A stretch of DNA of 64,000 bases from Chthonomonadales bacterium (GTDB taxonomy: Bacteria > Armatimonadota > Chthonomonadetes > Chthonomonadales > CAJBBX01): contig JABWBA010000005.1 of the NCBI GenBank assembly GCA_013360745.1, positions 1 to 64,000 on the forward strand, read 5' to 3'. A program made the position numbers and the translations under genes. Shown here one piece after another: positions 26,889-36,281 of the stretch (positions are counted from its first letter, which is position 1; every line of letters starts with the position of its first letter). Below the pieces are notes generated by a model. That model saw only the letters and a program-made list of their open reading frames with translations. It did not search any database and was not told the origin of the DNA.

Positions 26889-29800
26889 CTATGGGGTCGC
26901 GCCTTGTCGAACGGAGACCGCACTGGCGCCGACGAGGCGCTCGAGCGCCTGCCTGAGCTGAGGATCATCCCGCACGCGCAGCCGACTCCGTACAGTCCCG
27001 CTCCGCCGGGGCTCCTGCACATCGAAGTAGACATCCGTCTCGCCTGGGTGGCCGATGAGGAGCTGGCGCAGCGTCGGAAGCTTCGATGCGCACTCGGGCG
27101 TAATCCGAATATACATCGCCTCCGCTGGTGATCCGTCGGCGTCTACGCGGATCGCTTCGACCGTCTGGACGATGACCTCGACCGTTCGTTCGGTCTGGTC
27201 TTCTTCATCGTAACCGGCGTTGACAGATGCGCGACCGGTGATTCGGACGACGGAGTTCGTGGTTAGCAGGCTTTGATGCACGGCGTAGGCCTGCGGGAAG
27301 ACGGTCAACGCTGCGACACCCGATCGGTCCTCGAGCGTAGCATAGGCCATCGGTTCCTTCTTGCGTGTGCTCCGGGTTCGGATCTCGCCGAGAACGCCGA
27401 CAAGACTGACGATCTCGTCGTTCTCCACTTCCCGAAGATCGGCGGTGGTGATGAGACCGCCGTGGTCGAGTTGGTGGTCGAGCCGGTCCAGCGGATGCCC
27501 CGAAAGGTAGACGCCGAGGAGCTCCCGCTCCATCTTCAATCGTGCGCTCGCCGGATAGTCGGCGATGTCCGGAGGGACCAGCCCGGGGTTCGATCCTGCG
27601 CCGTCCTCGACGTCGTCGAACAGGCCGCTGTGCAAGGCGGCGTTGCCCCGGCTCGGTCCGGACGCGTTCGCCATGGCCGGCTCAACGATGGTTGCAAGCG
27701 CTCGGCGGTTTGCATAGACCGTGTCGAACGCTCCGGCCTGGATCAGCGTCGTGACGACCGCGCGAGTCAAGCCGGAGATCGGTCGGAGCCGTTCGCAGAA
27801 GTCCATCAGATCCGGATAATCCCCGCCCCGATTCCGTTCGGCTACGATCGCATCGGCGACGGCCCTGCCGACGTTCTTGACATTGGCCAGGCCATATCGG
27901 ATGGCGTCTCTAACGGGAGAGAAATCGGCCTGGCTAAGGTTGATATCCGGGCCGAGAACCGGGATCCCCATGCGCCGGCATTCCGCGAGTCCAACGGCCA
28001 GTTTCTCCGGTTTGTCAGCGTAGCAGGCGAGGAGCGCTGCCATATACTCGACGGGGTAATGGGCCTTCAGGAACGCGGTTTGATAGGCGACCAGGGCATA
28101 GCAGACCGCATGGGCCTTGTTGAAGCCATATCCGGCGAAGGGGGTGATCAGCTCGTAGATCCGTTCGGCGACGGCCGTGGAGATATCCTGGGCATTGGCC
28201 CCTTTGAGGAACTCGCCGTGGAGCCGTTTGATCTCGGCTTCCTTCTTCTTGCTGATCGCCTTGCGGAACACATCCGCCTGGCCCATCGAGAAGCCCCCGA
28301 TGGCGCGGACGACCGTCAGCACCTGATCCTGATAGACGATCACGCCGTAGGTCTCGCTGAGGAGCGGTTCGAGGCGTGGGTGGAGGTAGTGCACCTTCTT
28401 CCGTCCGTGCTTGGCCGCGACGAACTCGGGGATACTATCCATCGGCCCGGGGCGGTAGAGCGCGACCATCGCGGCGAGATCCTTGACCGATGTCGGCTTC
28501 AGGGCTTTGATGTGCCGTCGCATGCCGCTGCTCTCCAGCTGGAAGACGCCCATGGTCTCGCCGCGGCCCAGGAGCGCGAACGTCTCAGCATCGTCCAGAG
28601 GGATGGTGTCGATGCGAAGATCAAGACCGCGCGAAGACCGGATGAACTCCAGGCTCCTGGCAAGGATCGAGAGGTTGATGAGCCCGAGGAAATCCATCTT
28701 CAACAGCCCGATTCGGGCGAGGGCAGGGGCCGGGTACTGGGTCTGGATGCCTCGGTCCGCGGTCATCTGCAGAGGGGTGTGCTCGGTGAGCTCGGACCGT
28801 GAGATGACGACTCCGGCGGCGTGCACCGAAGAGTGCCGGGATATTCCCTCGAGGCGCCGCGCGACATCGATCAGGTTCTTGATGGTCGGGTCGGTGTCGT
28901 AGAGCGAACGGAGCTGCTCCACGCCCTCGAGTGCGTCCTCGAGCGTGGTGTGGCTTCCCTGCGACGGGATCAAGCTCGCGAGCTTGTTGAGCTGGCCGAC
29001 GGACATGCCGAGCGCGCGGCCAGCGTCCTTCAGCACCTGGCGGGCCTGCAGCGTGCCGAAGGTGGCGATCTGCGCGACATGCCGTCGCCCATACTTCTCG
29101 GTGACGTATTCGATGACCTCGCCGCGGCGCGTATCCTCAAAGTCCATGTCGATATCGGGCATCTCGGCCCGGTCCGGGTTGAGAAACCGCTCGAAGGTCA
29201 GATCGTAGTAGATCGGATCGACATCGGTGATCTCGATGCAGTAGGAGGTCAGCGAGCCTGCGGCCGAACCGCGAACCCCGAAGCGGATCCCCTTACGGCG
29301 GGCGAAGTCGGCGAAATCCCGGACGATCAGGATATAGTCGGCGAAGCCAGTCCGTCCGATTACCGATAGCTCATGCCGCAGCCGCTCCTCGTGGGCAGGC
29401 GTCACCTGAGCGACGCGCTTCCGAAGCCCGGCCCATGCCAGCTCTTCGAGATAGGATTGGGCCGTTCTGCCTGCGGGGATGTCGGGTTGCGGGAGGTCCG
29501 TCCGGTCGAAACTAAGGTCGACGCGACATCTCTCGGCGATCTCCAGCGTACGCTCGATCGCCTCTCGGTCGTCGGGGAACGCGCGGGCCATCTCGTCCGC
29601 GGATTTGAGGAAGAACTGATCGGAATCGTAGCGGAGCCGGTTCGGATTGTCCATCGACATACGGGTGCCGATGCAGAGGAGGATTTCGTGGGCGTAGGCA
29701 TCGTCCCTGGTCAGGTAATGGACATCGTTGGTGCATACCGTCCTCAGCCCGAGCTCGCGGGCGATGCGCCTCGCGCCGTCGTTGACGCGCGCCTGATCGG

Positions 29801-30347
29801 ACAGTCCATGGTCCTGAAGTTCGACGAAGTAATGGTCGGGACCCAGCATGTCCCGGTACATCGCGGCGGCGGCCAGCGCCTTATCATAGGCGCCTTCGCG
29901 CAGGGCGACACTGATCTCGCCGCTTAGGCATCCGCTCAGGACGATCAGGCCGTCGGCGTGGGTTCGGAGAACCTCATGGTCGATGCGGGGCTTCTGGTAC
30001 TTGCCTTCGGTGTTGGCAATCGTGGTCAGTTTCAGCAGGTTGCGATATCCGGCTGTGGTTTCCGCGAGGAGCGTTATGTGGTGGTACGCGCGCGCATCGG
30101 CCGAACCCCGGCTCAGGCGGCTTTCCGGAGCGAGGTAGGCCTCCACGCCCATGATCGGTTTGATCCCCGCATCGGTACAGGCCTGGTAGAAATCGATGGC
30201 GCCGTACATGGTTCCGTGGTCGGTCAGCGCGAGTGCGGGCATCCCCATGTCCGCAGCACGCTTCACGAGGATATCCAGACGGGTTGCCCCGTCCAGGAGT
30301 GAGTATTCCGAATGGGTATGGAGATGAACGAAATCGCCTGCGGCCAT
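26889..30347 (-). CDS. dnaE: DNA polymerase III alpha subunit
   Basis: A 1152-residue replicative polymerase, usual length for DnaE1. The N-terminal PHP domain keeps its metal-site motif HLHTHSEYSLLDG and LTDHGTMYG, so it may still have a PHP-type exonuclease activity. The palm active site is PDIDMDFEDTRRG, with GYGFNKAHAVCYA and FRKAISKKKEAEI as further hallmarks. A tandem helix-hairpin-helix and an OB fold (about 1000-1080) complete the layout. A plausible promoter lies at 30475-30446. Followed by the LolA-like gene. Confidence 0.97.
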   Translation of the reverse strand: MAAGDFVHLHTHSEYSLLDGATRLDILVKRAADMGMPALALTDHGTMYGAIDFYQACTDAGIKPIMGVEAYLAPESRLSRGSADARAYHHITLLAETTAGYRNLLKLTTIANTEGKYQKPRIDHEVLRTHADGLIVLSGCLSGEISVALREGAYDKALAAAAMYRDMLGPDHYFVELQDHGLSDQARVNDGARRIARELGLRTVCTNDVHYLTRDDAYAHEILLCIGTRMSMDNPNRLRYDSDQFFLKSADEMARAFPDDREAIERTLEIAERCRVDLSFDRTDLPQPDIPAGRTAQSYLEELAWAGLRKRVAQVTPAHEERLRHELSVIGRTGFADYILIVRDFADFARRKGIRFGVRGSAAGSLTSYCIEITDVDPIYYDLTFERFLNPDRAEMPDIDMDFEDTRRGEVIEYVTEKYGRRHVAQIATFGTLQARQVLKDAGRALGMSVGQLNKLASLIPSQGSHTTLEDALEGVEQLRSLYDTDPTIKNLIDVARRLEGISRHSSVHAAGVVISRSELTEHTPLQMTADRGIQTQYPAPALARIGLLKMDFLGLINLSILARSLEFIRSSRGLDLRIDTIPLDDAETFALLGRGETMGVFQLESSGMRRHIKALKPTSVKDLAAMVALYRPGPMDSIPEFVAAKHGRKKVHYLHPRLEPLLSETYGVIVYQDQVLTVVRAIGGFSMGQADVFRKAISKKKEAEIKRLHGEFLKGANAQDISTAVAERIYELITPFAGYGFNKAHAVCYALVAYQTAFLKAHYPVEYMAALLACYADKPEKLAVGLAECRRMGIPVLGPDINLSQADFSPVRDAIRYGLANVKNVGRAVADAIVAERNRGGDYPDLMDFCERLRPISGLTRAVVTTLIQAGAFDTVYANRRALATIVEPAMANASGPSRGNAALHSGLFDDVEDGAGSNPGLVPPDIADYPASARLKMERELLGVYLSGHPLDRLDHQLDHGGLITTADLREVENDEIVSLVGVLGEIRTRSTRKKEPMAYATLEDRSGVAALTVFPQAYAVHQSLLTTNSVVRITGRASVNAGYDEEDQTERTVEVIVQTVEAIRVDADGSPAEAMYIRITPECASKLPTLRQLLIGHPGETDVYFDVQEPRRSGTVRSRLRVRDDPQLRQALERLVGASAVSVRQGATP

Positions 30348-30445
30348 CGGGAGATCGGTCCTTCGCTTCTAACGGCTCGTCATGCCGCAAGATATGGACG
30401 TGAGCGGGGGGCTGCGTACCAGATATTGCGGTATTCGACGCCAGT

Positions 30446-30475
30446 ATTGTGGGATCGGGACGGCGCCGATGTCAA
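30446..30475 (-). promoter_or_regulatory. Candidate dnaE promoter
   Basis: TTGACA at 30475-30470, an 18-bp spacer and CACAAT at 30451-30446 on the minus strand. The start would be near 30440, about 93 nt before the dnaE ATG. Confidence 0.4.
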
Positions 30476-30587
30476 GGTGGTCCGCCGCCGAAAGCCCCGT
30501 CCCTATACAGGCGATTCTTATCGAGATATGCGCCCTGGTCCGGGTCTGAATGGATCGATGGAAGCTGGCGGGTAGACTGAACGTATA

Positions 30588-30605
30588 GCGCTCCTGAGGG
30601 AGCGC
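30588..30605 (+). promoter_or_regulatory. Hairpin just upstream of the tricorn-type gene
   Basis: GCGCTCC at 30588-30594 pairs with GGAGCGC at 30599-30605 around a TGAG loop. It would bury the GGGAG before the GTG at 30611, which is one reason to prefer the downstream GTG at 30635. The rest of the 287-bp dnaE/tricorn gap shows only the dnaE promoter candidate. Confidence 0.4.
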
Positions 30606-30634
30606 GGTTTGTGTCAGGGAGGTCTGCCAGGTCC

Positions 30635-33600
30635 GTGAAGACCCGCCTCGGTTCCATATTCGCGTTGATTGCCATGTCCGTGCTGGGCTACGCCCAGCTG
30701 CCCCCGCCCGTGCTGAAACCCATCGTCGCTCCGAGGATGCCCTCGTTGAGCCCCGACGGCTCCCAGCTTGCGTTTGTCTACAAGGCCGATATCTGGGTCG
30801 CCCCGTCCTCCGGCGGGCGCGCAACGGTCCTGACTCGTAATGTGGAGATGGATGCCTACCCGCAGTTCTCGCCGGACGGCAAGTGGGTGGCGTACTCCAG
30901 CCTTCGGACGGGCAACTGGGATATTTTTGTGGCGCCTGCCGAAGGAGGCGCCCCGACGCGCCTGACCTGGTGCTCCTCGAGCGACATCACCTACGGTTGG
31001 AGCCCCGATGGCAAGTACGTGATCTTCTCGGCGGGGCGCGAAACGGGCCAGACCGAGCTGTTCGCGCTCGATGTCAAGACGCTCCGGCTCAAGCAGCTCA
31101 CCCAGGACTACGAGAGCATCAATCACGCCAGTTATTCGCCCGACGGCAAGCGTGTGGTCTTCGGCCGGCGGGGTTTCCACTGGACCCGGCCACGGTACTA
31201 CGGATCCGCCGCCATGCAGATCGTCGTCCTCGACCCGGCGACGGGCGCACGAACCGAGGTGACCGACGACGGCAAGCAGCACCTATGGTCCCGGTTCATG
31301 CCGGACGGCAAGTCGATCCTCACGGTGACCTACGGCGACGTGACGCCTTCATCGCATAAGCTGGGCGAGGATCCCGGCAAGTTCACGGATACGCCCGACC
31401 GAACGCCCAATCTATGGCTGTTCGGCCTCAATGGGCGGGGCAAGAGGCTGACCTCCTTCGTCGGCGGGTCGGTTCGATGCCCGAACGTCGCCTCTAAGTC
31501 GGGCGATATCGTCTTCGAGTACGGAACGGACATCTACCTGTTGAAGGCGGGCGAGAAGGAGCCCCGCAAGGTCGAGCTCGTCGCCAGTGAGGACGAAGCC
31601 CAGACGAAGGTGAAAAGGGAAACCCTGAGCTCCGGCGTCAACGAGGCGGAGCCTTCCCCGGACGGCAAAACGTACGCGTTCGGCCTCCGCGGCGATATCT
31701 TCTCGATCGCCGTGGAGAAGCCCAAGGGCGTTGCAGCGCGGCCTGCCGAGATCGCCCGCAAGCTCACCGATTGGGTGGGCGATGACAGCGATTTCCTCTG
31801 GTCGACCGACGGGACCAAAATCTACTATCGCTCCGATCGGGATTACATCTCGCGTATCTTTGAACTCGATCTTGCCACCCTCGCCAGCCGCCCGATATGG
31901 AATCGGACTGAGGATGCCGGACAGCTCCGCCTATCGCCCGACGGCAAGGAGATCTGGCACTGGGTGGCCGGCAAGGAAGGCGGGCTCTACGCCGTCACCA
32001 TCGCGACGGGAGAGGCGCGCCGGGTCCTTGCCATGCCGGACGCCGCCAGGAACTGGCAATCCGGAGACGACTTCTCGTGGTCGCCGGACGGCAAATGGCT
32101 GGCAGTATGCATCAACGAGGTGGCCGGGCCGTGGAGCATCTACATCATGCCTGCTGCCGGCGGGGACGCCGTCAACGTCACCCGATTGAATGCCTACCAC
32201 GGTCAGCCGAGATGGACTCCGGACGGCAAGTTCCTCCTCTTCCGCAGCGATCGGGATGGGCCCGGACTCTACGCCCTCCCGCTCCAGAAAGAAGAGGCCC
32301 GAACGGCCGAGACCGACCTGAAGTACGAGAAACCCAAGGAGCCGGTCAAGGTCTCGATCGACTTTACGGATATATCCGACCGCATCCGCAAGTTAACCGG
32401 CCAGAACCCCGACGGTGATCTTACCGTGGCGCCCAGCGGTGTCAGTTACTTCATCTCAGGCGGCGATGTCTGGTCCTGTTCCTACGACGGCAAGGATACC
32501 AAACGGTTGACCTCGGGGGGCGGCTGCAGCGCGCTCCGGATCCTCAAGGACGGTTCGCGCGCGTTCTTCATCCGAAACGGCGAGCTGGTCACGATGAAGC
32601 TCGACGACCGGAACAACACCGAGAACGTCAAGTTCGTCGCAGACATCGAGCGGGATATCTACGAGGAGCGGAAGGCCGCGTTCACGCAGTTCTGGGCCGA
32701 ATACAATCGACGCTTCTACGATCCGTCGTTCCACGGCCGGGATTGGGAGGCGATCCGCAAACGGTACGAGCCGATGCTGGAGAGCGTCGAGGATCGGACG
32801 GAGTTCTCCAGCCTGCTGCAGATGATGGTGGGCGAGCTCGAGGCATCGCACAGCGAGGTCGGCCTTGCTCCCGGCGGCAACCCCGGCGCCAGCTCACCCC
32901 ATCCCGGTTTTACCTATGATTACACGTATGAGGGGCCCGGGATCAAGGTGGCATCGACGCTTCCGAACTCACCGGCTTCCTTCCCCAAGACCCAGATCAA
33001 ACCGGGCGAGTACGTCCTGGCGATTAACGGCAAGGACGTAACCACCAGCGAGACCCTCTACCAGCAGATCAACAACCTGGGCGGACGGGAGTTCGAGTTC
33101 CTGGTCAACGACAAGCCGAGCCGAGAAGGCGCCCGTACGGTGAAGTACTTCAGCCTCAGCTATGGCGATTGGGGTGCGCTGCGCTACCGGGAACGGATCA
33201 ACCGACTGGCCGCCTATGTCGATGAGAAGAGCAAAGGCACGATCGGCTACGTGCACATCGCAGGTATGGGCGGGGGCAACTCGGTGACCTTCGAGCGGGA
33301 GTTCTACGAGCGGTCCATCGGCAAGAAGGCGATGATTATCGACGTCCGCTTCAACGGGGGCGGCAATATCTCGGACAGTCTGATCGATCGTCTCGAGCGC
33401 AAGCCCCATGGCTACTATCAGGGCCGCAACAGCTTGCCGGAGTACGCACCGGGCACGGCATGGACCAAACCGATCATCGTCCTGATGAACGAGCACAGCA
33501 TGTCCAACGCCGAAATGTTCCCCTCGGCCATGCGTACCAGGGGCCTCGCCCGGCTCGTCGGCATGCAGACACCCGGGTATGTCATCTGGACGTGGGGGCT

Positions 33601-33778
33601 GCCTCTTATCGATGGCACATCGGCGCGCATGCCGGGCAGCGGCGTCTATCGGCTTGATGGAACGCCGATGGAGGATCTCGGCGAAAAGCCCGATGTTCGA
33701 GTGCCTCTGACGATCGAGGACTGGATGGCCAATCGGGATCCGCAGCTCGATAAGGCCATCGAAATGCTCGCGAAATAG
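30635..33778 (+). CDS. Tricorn-type peptidase: beta-propellers, PDZ, S41 domain
   Basis: A 1047-residue exported protease. A signal peptide (about 1-21, ending GYAQ) precedes two WD40-like PD40 propellers with many SPDGK repeats (about 30-310 and 330-620), a tail-protease-like helical segment, a PDZ domain (about 755-830) and a C-terminal S41 serine-peptidase domain. H739 in ASHSEVG and S957 in HSMSNAEMF match the catalytic histidine and serine of archaeal tricorn (H746, S965). Tricorn trims oligopeptides from larger proteases; exported bacterial homologues may degrade peptides in the envelope. Start GTG 30635 has GGGAGG 12 nt upstream; GTG 30611 is the alternative and would add eight residues. 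A terminator-like hairpin follows at 33789-33813. Confidence 0.88.
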   Translation: MKTRLGSIFALIAMSVLGYAQLPPPVLKPIVAPRMPSLSPDGSQLAFVYKADIWVAPSSGGRATVLTRNVEMDAYPQFSPDGKWVAYSSLRTGNWDIFVAPAEGGAPTRLTWCSSSDITYGWSPDGKYVIFSAGRETGQTELFALDVKTLRLKQLTQDYESINHASYSPDGKRVVFGRRGFHWTRPRYYGSAAMQIVVLDPATGARTEVTDDGKQHLWSRFMPDGKSILTVTYGDVTPSSHKLGEDPGKFTDTPDRTPNLWLFGLNGRGKRLTSFVGGSVRCPNVASKSGDIVFEYGTDIYLLKAGEKEPRKVELVASEDEAQTKVKRETLSSGVNEAEPSPDGKTYAFGLRGDIFSIAVEKPKGVAARPAEIARKLTDWVGDDSDFLWSTDGTKIYYRSDRDYISRIFELDLATLASRPIWNRTEDAGQLRLSPDGKEIWHWVAGKEGGLYAVTIATGEARRVLAMPDAARNWQSGDDFSWSPDGKWLAVCINEVAGPWSIYIMPAAGGDAVNVTRLNAYHGQPRWTPDGKFLLFRSDRDGPGLYALPLQKEEARTAETDLKYEKPKEPVKVSIDFTDISDRIRKLTGQNPDGDLTVAPSGVSYFISGGDVWSCSYDGKDTKRLTSGGGCSALRILKDGSRAFFIRNGELVTMKLDDRNNTENVKFVADIERDIYEERKAAFTQFWAEYNRRFYDPSFHGRDWEAIRKRYEPMLESVEDRTEFSSLLQMMVGELEASHSEVGLAPGGNPGASSPHPGFTYDYTYEGPGIKVASTLPNSPASFPKTQIKPGEYVLAINGKDVTTSETLYQQINNLGGREFEFLVNDKPSREGARTVKYFSLSYGDWGALRYRERINRLAAYVDEKSKGTIGYVHIAGMGGGNSVTFEREFYERSIGKKAMIIDVRFNGGGNISDSLIDRLERKPHGYYQGRNSLPEYAPGTAWTKPIIVLMNEHSMSNAEMFPSAMRTRGLARLVGMQTPGYVIWTWGLPLIDGTSARMPGSGVYRLDGTPMEDLGEKPDVRVPLTIEDWMANRDPQLDKAIEMLAK

Positions 33779-33788
33779 CCCGTACAGC

Positions 33789-33813
33789 GGGGTCGGCGTA
33801 TTGCGTCGGCCCC
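33789..33813 (+). terminator. Hairpin after the tricorn-type gene
   Basis: GGGGTCGGCG at 33789-33798 pairs with CGTCGGCCCC at 33804-33813 (two G-U pairs, TATTG loop), flanked by GTAC on both sides and followed by CTTCTGT. It lies 10 nt after the stop. Confidence 0.45.
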
Positions 33814-33925
33814 GGCGTACCTTCTGTCCAGCGTGGATGTACGTGCCGCTCGCCTCGGGGGCGGCATCGAGCCTTCGCCGTCGTACCGGCTGCGGGCGTT
33901 CCCGTGTGTTGTGAGGCCGACGCGC

Positions 33926-34855
33926 CTAAGCGTCGCCGGCGTCGTCGCTCCTGCCCTTGAGGAGCGCCCTGGGCGACGGCAGGCGCCGCATCTGGCTCTG
34001 CAGCGAGGCCACCGCGAGACGAGCCTCGCCAATGGCCGATCGATACAAACGATGGAACTCGGCTCTGCCGGGTCGTCGCCCCAGCTCATAGTATTGCCGC
34101 ATCGCTTCACCGAGAGCGTAGGTGCCCGCATAGGCCACCACGCCGCGGGCGATCAATCCGACTCCCATGGGCACGATCCCGACGAGCTCGCGAGCCAGCG
34201 CGCGCCAACCGAAGGATCCGCCCAGAAGCGGCACCGCGTCCTGCGCACGTGCGCGCAGGTCCAGCGGAAGATCGTAACAGGCAGCGAGGCGATAGAGCAT
34301 CATCGCCTGGTTCTTTGCCAGAATGAGCATGTCGCCCATGATCGTCGTCGGCACCAGAAGGCCCAGAACCGGAACGATGCCCGGCAGCGCGTTGAGCATG
34401 GCGAACTCCGCATTGGCCATCGACGTCTCGCGGATGATGCGCCGGGCAACCGAGGGCCGCAGCCCGGCAAACCTGCGCCCAAGAGCCAGGGCAAGGCCGG
34501 GCTTCTCGTCCAGGATCCGCTCCACGGCGGCTTCCCAGCCCCGGAGTTCAAGGATCGAGACCGTGCTGATATGGGCTTCGGTAGGCGCCCAGCCGCCGCC
34601 GGCATCGAGGACGAGGTCGAACGAACCAGACTCCTGAGGGAAACCATCCTGCTCCGCGATGGTCGCAAAAGTGCGCAGAAGAGGATGGGCGGTATCCGGA
34701 TCCTTATCGGGAAAGAGGCGGGACAGCGCCTCGTTCCTTCGCTCCGGGAGCCCGACCAGCGCCACTGAGATCGACCGTGACGCCTCAACCTCGATCTCAC
34801 GCAGCGATACGCTTCGCATGATCCGCCAGAATGATCGCGCATCCTTCAACCGCAC
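33926..34855 (-). CDS. DUF697-like membrane protein with degenerate GTPase-type domain
   Basis: A 309-residue protein. The N-terminal half begins like a small GTPase strand (SISVALVGLPERRNEALSRL), but the P-loop GxxxxGK[ST] is lost; a later DLVLDAGGGW replaces the switch region. The C-terminal half (about 150-260) has two hydrophobic segments (ALPGIVPVLGLLVPTTIMGDM and LVGIVPMGVGLIARGVVAYAG) as in DUF697/YcjF-type proteins, followed by a basic tail. ATG 34861 touches an AGGAGG, so the GTG at 34855, 6 nt from it, is chosen. It is divergent from the ECF sigma gene. Function unknown. Confidence 0.6.
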   Translation of the reverse strand: MRLKDARSFWRIMRSVSLREIEVEASRSISVALVGLPERRNEALSRLFPDKDPDTAHPLLRTFATIAEQDGFPQESGSFDLVLDAGGGWAPTEAHISTVSILELRGWEAAVERILDEKPGLALALGRRFAGLRPSVARRIIRETSMANAEFAMLNALPGIVPVLGLLVPTTIMGDMLILAKNQAMMLYRLAACYDLPLDLRARAQDAVPLLGGSFGWRALARELVGIVPMGVGLIARGVVAYAGTYALGEAMRQYYELGRRPGRAEFHRLYRSAIGEARLAVASLQSQMRRLPSPRALLKGRSDDAGDA

Positions 34856-34990
34856 CTTCATCCTCCTGTTCGCCCTGCCTATCGCTGGAGCCGACACCGC
34901 CAATCTTCTGGACGGTACAGCGGCGGCTGGCGTTTCGAATGTGGACCGAGCCGAGCCGCGTGACTCAGGTCGAAGCTCGATCGCTCGCCG

Positions 34991-35018
34991 GGAACTCGAT
35001 CAAGCGGCAGACGCGTAA
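34991..35018 (+). promoter_or_regulatory. Candidate ECF-type autoregulatory promoter
   Basis: GGAACT at 34991-34996 and CGTAA at 35014-35018, a 17-bp gap, resembling ECF promoters of the GAAC/CGT class. Transcription would start near 35024, just before the sigma gene, which favours the start at 35043 over 35025. Confidence 0.35.
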
Positions 35019-35042
35019 CCTCACATGAAAGGCAAGCAAGCC

Positions 35043-35648
35043 ATGGGCATACAGATGAGCCAGTCAGCGACATCCCGGTGGTGTGACACGGAGACCTTCG
35101 ACAGTTTGGTGCGCCGCTATCACCGTCAGGCCTATAATATCGCATACCGCCTGGCGGGCAACCACGCGGACGCGGAGGACATTACGCAGGAGGCGTTCAT
35201 CCGAGCCTACCGGTTCTTCGACCGCTACAACCGATCGCTGCCGTTCGAAAACTGGTTGTACCGTATCATCTCCAACGTCTTCATCGACGGTGTACGCAAA
35301 CGCCCCAAAGTCAAGATCCAATCTCTGGATCAGGCCGTATCCACGGGCGCGACGAGCAGTCCGATCAGCCTGGAGATACCCGACACATCGACCAATCCCG
35401 AACGTCAGTTGATGCAGGTCTCCATCGACGAACCGCTCCAGAAAGCCCTGGATGCACTCCCTCGCGATTTCCGACAGGCCGTGATTCTTGCCGATGTCGA
35501 GGGCCTCTCCTATGAGGAGATCGCCGATGCCATGGGCTGCTCGATCGGAACCGTTCGGTCGCGGCTCCATCGGGGCCGAAAGCTGATGCGCAACCGGCTG
35601 CGAGCCGAGAACTACACTCCTCCGGGACGAGGCGGGGCGGATCAATGA
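35043..35648 (+). CDS. ECF sigma factor (sigma-E/SigW type)
   Basis: A 201-residue sigma factor. Region 2 is intact: FDSLVRRYHRQAYNIAYRLAG, then DAEDITQEAFIRAYR and NWLYRIISNVFIDGVRKR. Region 4 is DALPRDFRQAVILADVEGLSYEEIA and GCSIGTVRSRLHRGR. Such factors direct RNA polymerase to stress or envelope genes when freed from an anti-sigma. The ATG at 35043 has AAAGG about 9 nt upstream; an in-frame ATG at 35025 has no ribosome site. Its stop overlaps the anti-sigma start (ATGA). Confidence 0.93.
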   Translation: MGIQMSQSATSRWCDTETFDSLVRRYHRQAYNIAYRLAGNHADAEDITQEAFIRAYRFFDRYNRSLPFENWLYRIISNVFIDGVRKRPKVKIQSLDQAVSTGATSSPISLEIPDTSTNPERQLMQVSIDEPLQKALDALPRDFRQAVILADVEGLSYEEIADAMGCSIGTVRSRLHRGRKLMRNRLRAENYTPPGRGGADQ

Positions 35649-36223
35649 ACTGCCGCCGAACGGAATCGCTCCTCAGCGCATTGATCGACGGCGAGCTTGC
35701 AGGAGCCGATGCGATCCGTATCCGTGAGCATCTAAAGGAATGCGCCTCCTGCCGTGACGACTACGAGAGTCTGCTCGAGACCAAACGGATCATCGGATCG
35801 TTGACCCTCGTCGAGCCCTGCGCCGATTACGAAGCGCGGCTGATCCGTGTTCTGAACAGCTGTGAAGCCAATCCCTCGCGCATCGGCGCGATCAAGGCGT
35901 GGTGGTCGATCGGCGGTGAGCGCCTCCGTCTCCGCTCTGCCGGCGCCTTCGCAGCGGCCGGTCTTCTGATCCTCGCAGTGTCGATCCGCTTGACGATGAT
36001 GGGCGGCGTTCGGGACGATCGGATGCAGACGGCTACGGCTCTGCCAGCCGAGACCCTTCCCGCGATTCGGGATCGGGACATCGGCTTCGCCCATGAGACT
36101 TTCGAGCGCCCGCAGCCGGTCATCTATAGCGAGTCGCTGGACCCGAAGGACTCATCACGGGCCCCTGATGTCGCCCCGCTCCGCTCGTGGGATCCCTATG
36201 AGGCTGTTTCGTCCACGCCCTGA
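35645..36223 (+). CDS. Membrane anti-sigma factor with zinc-binding N-terminus
   Basis: A 192-residue zf-HC2-type anti-sigma. H29-x3-C33-x2-C36 and C3 form the ZAS zinc site that binds the sigma factor. One membrane helix lies at about 99-117 (AGAFAAAGLLILAVSIRL); the extracytoplasmic tail of about 75 residues is Pro/Asp-rich. The start overlaps the sigma stop by 4 nt, so the two are made together. Release of the sigma would require cleavage of this protein; no matching site-1 protease is next to it, though a site-2 protease is encoded at 9578. Confidence 0.88.
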   Translation: MNCRRTESLLSALIDGELAGADAIRIREHLKECASCRDDYESLLETKRIIGSLTLVEPCADYEARLIRVLNSCEANPSRIGAIKAWWSIGGERLRLRSAGAFAAAGLLILAVSIRLTMMGGVRDDRMQTATALPAETLPAIRDRDIGFAHETFERPQPVIYSESLDPKDSSRAPDVAPLRSWDPYEAVSSTP

Positions 36224-36281
36224 CCGGCGAGGACGAACAGCCGCGCGAACCTTCTGCGTATACCGCCGGGATGGTTCTAGC

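Noticed and set aside
27273-28802. Plus-strand open frame of 509 codons
   Set aside because: Antisense to dnaE, which is certain from its motifs.
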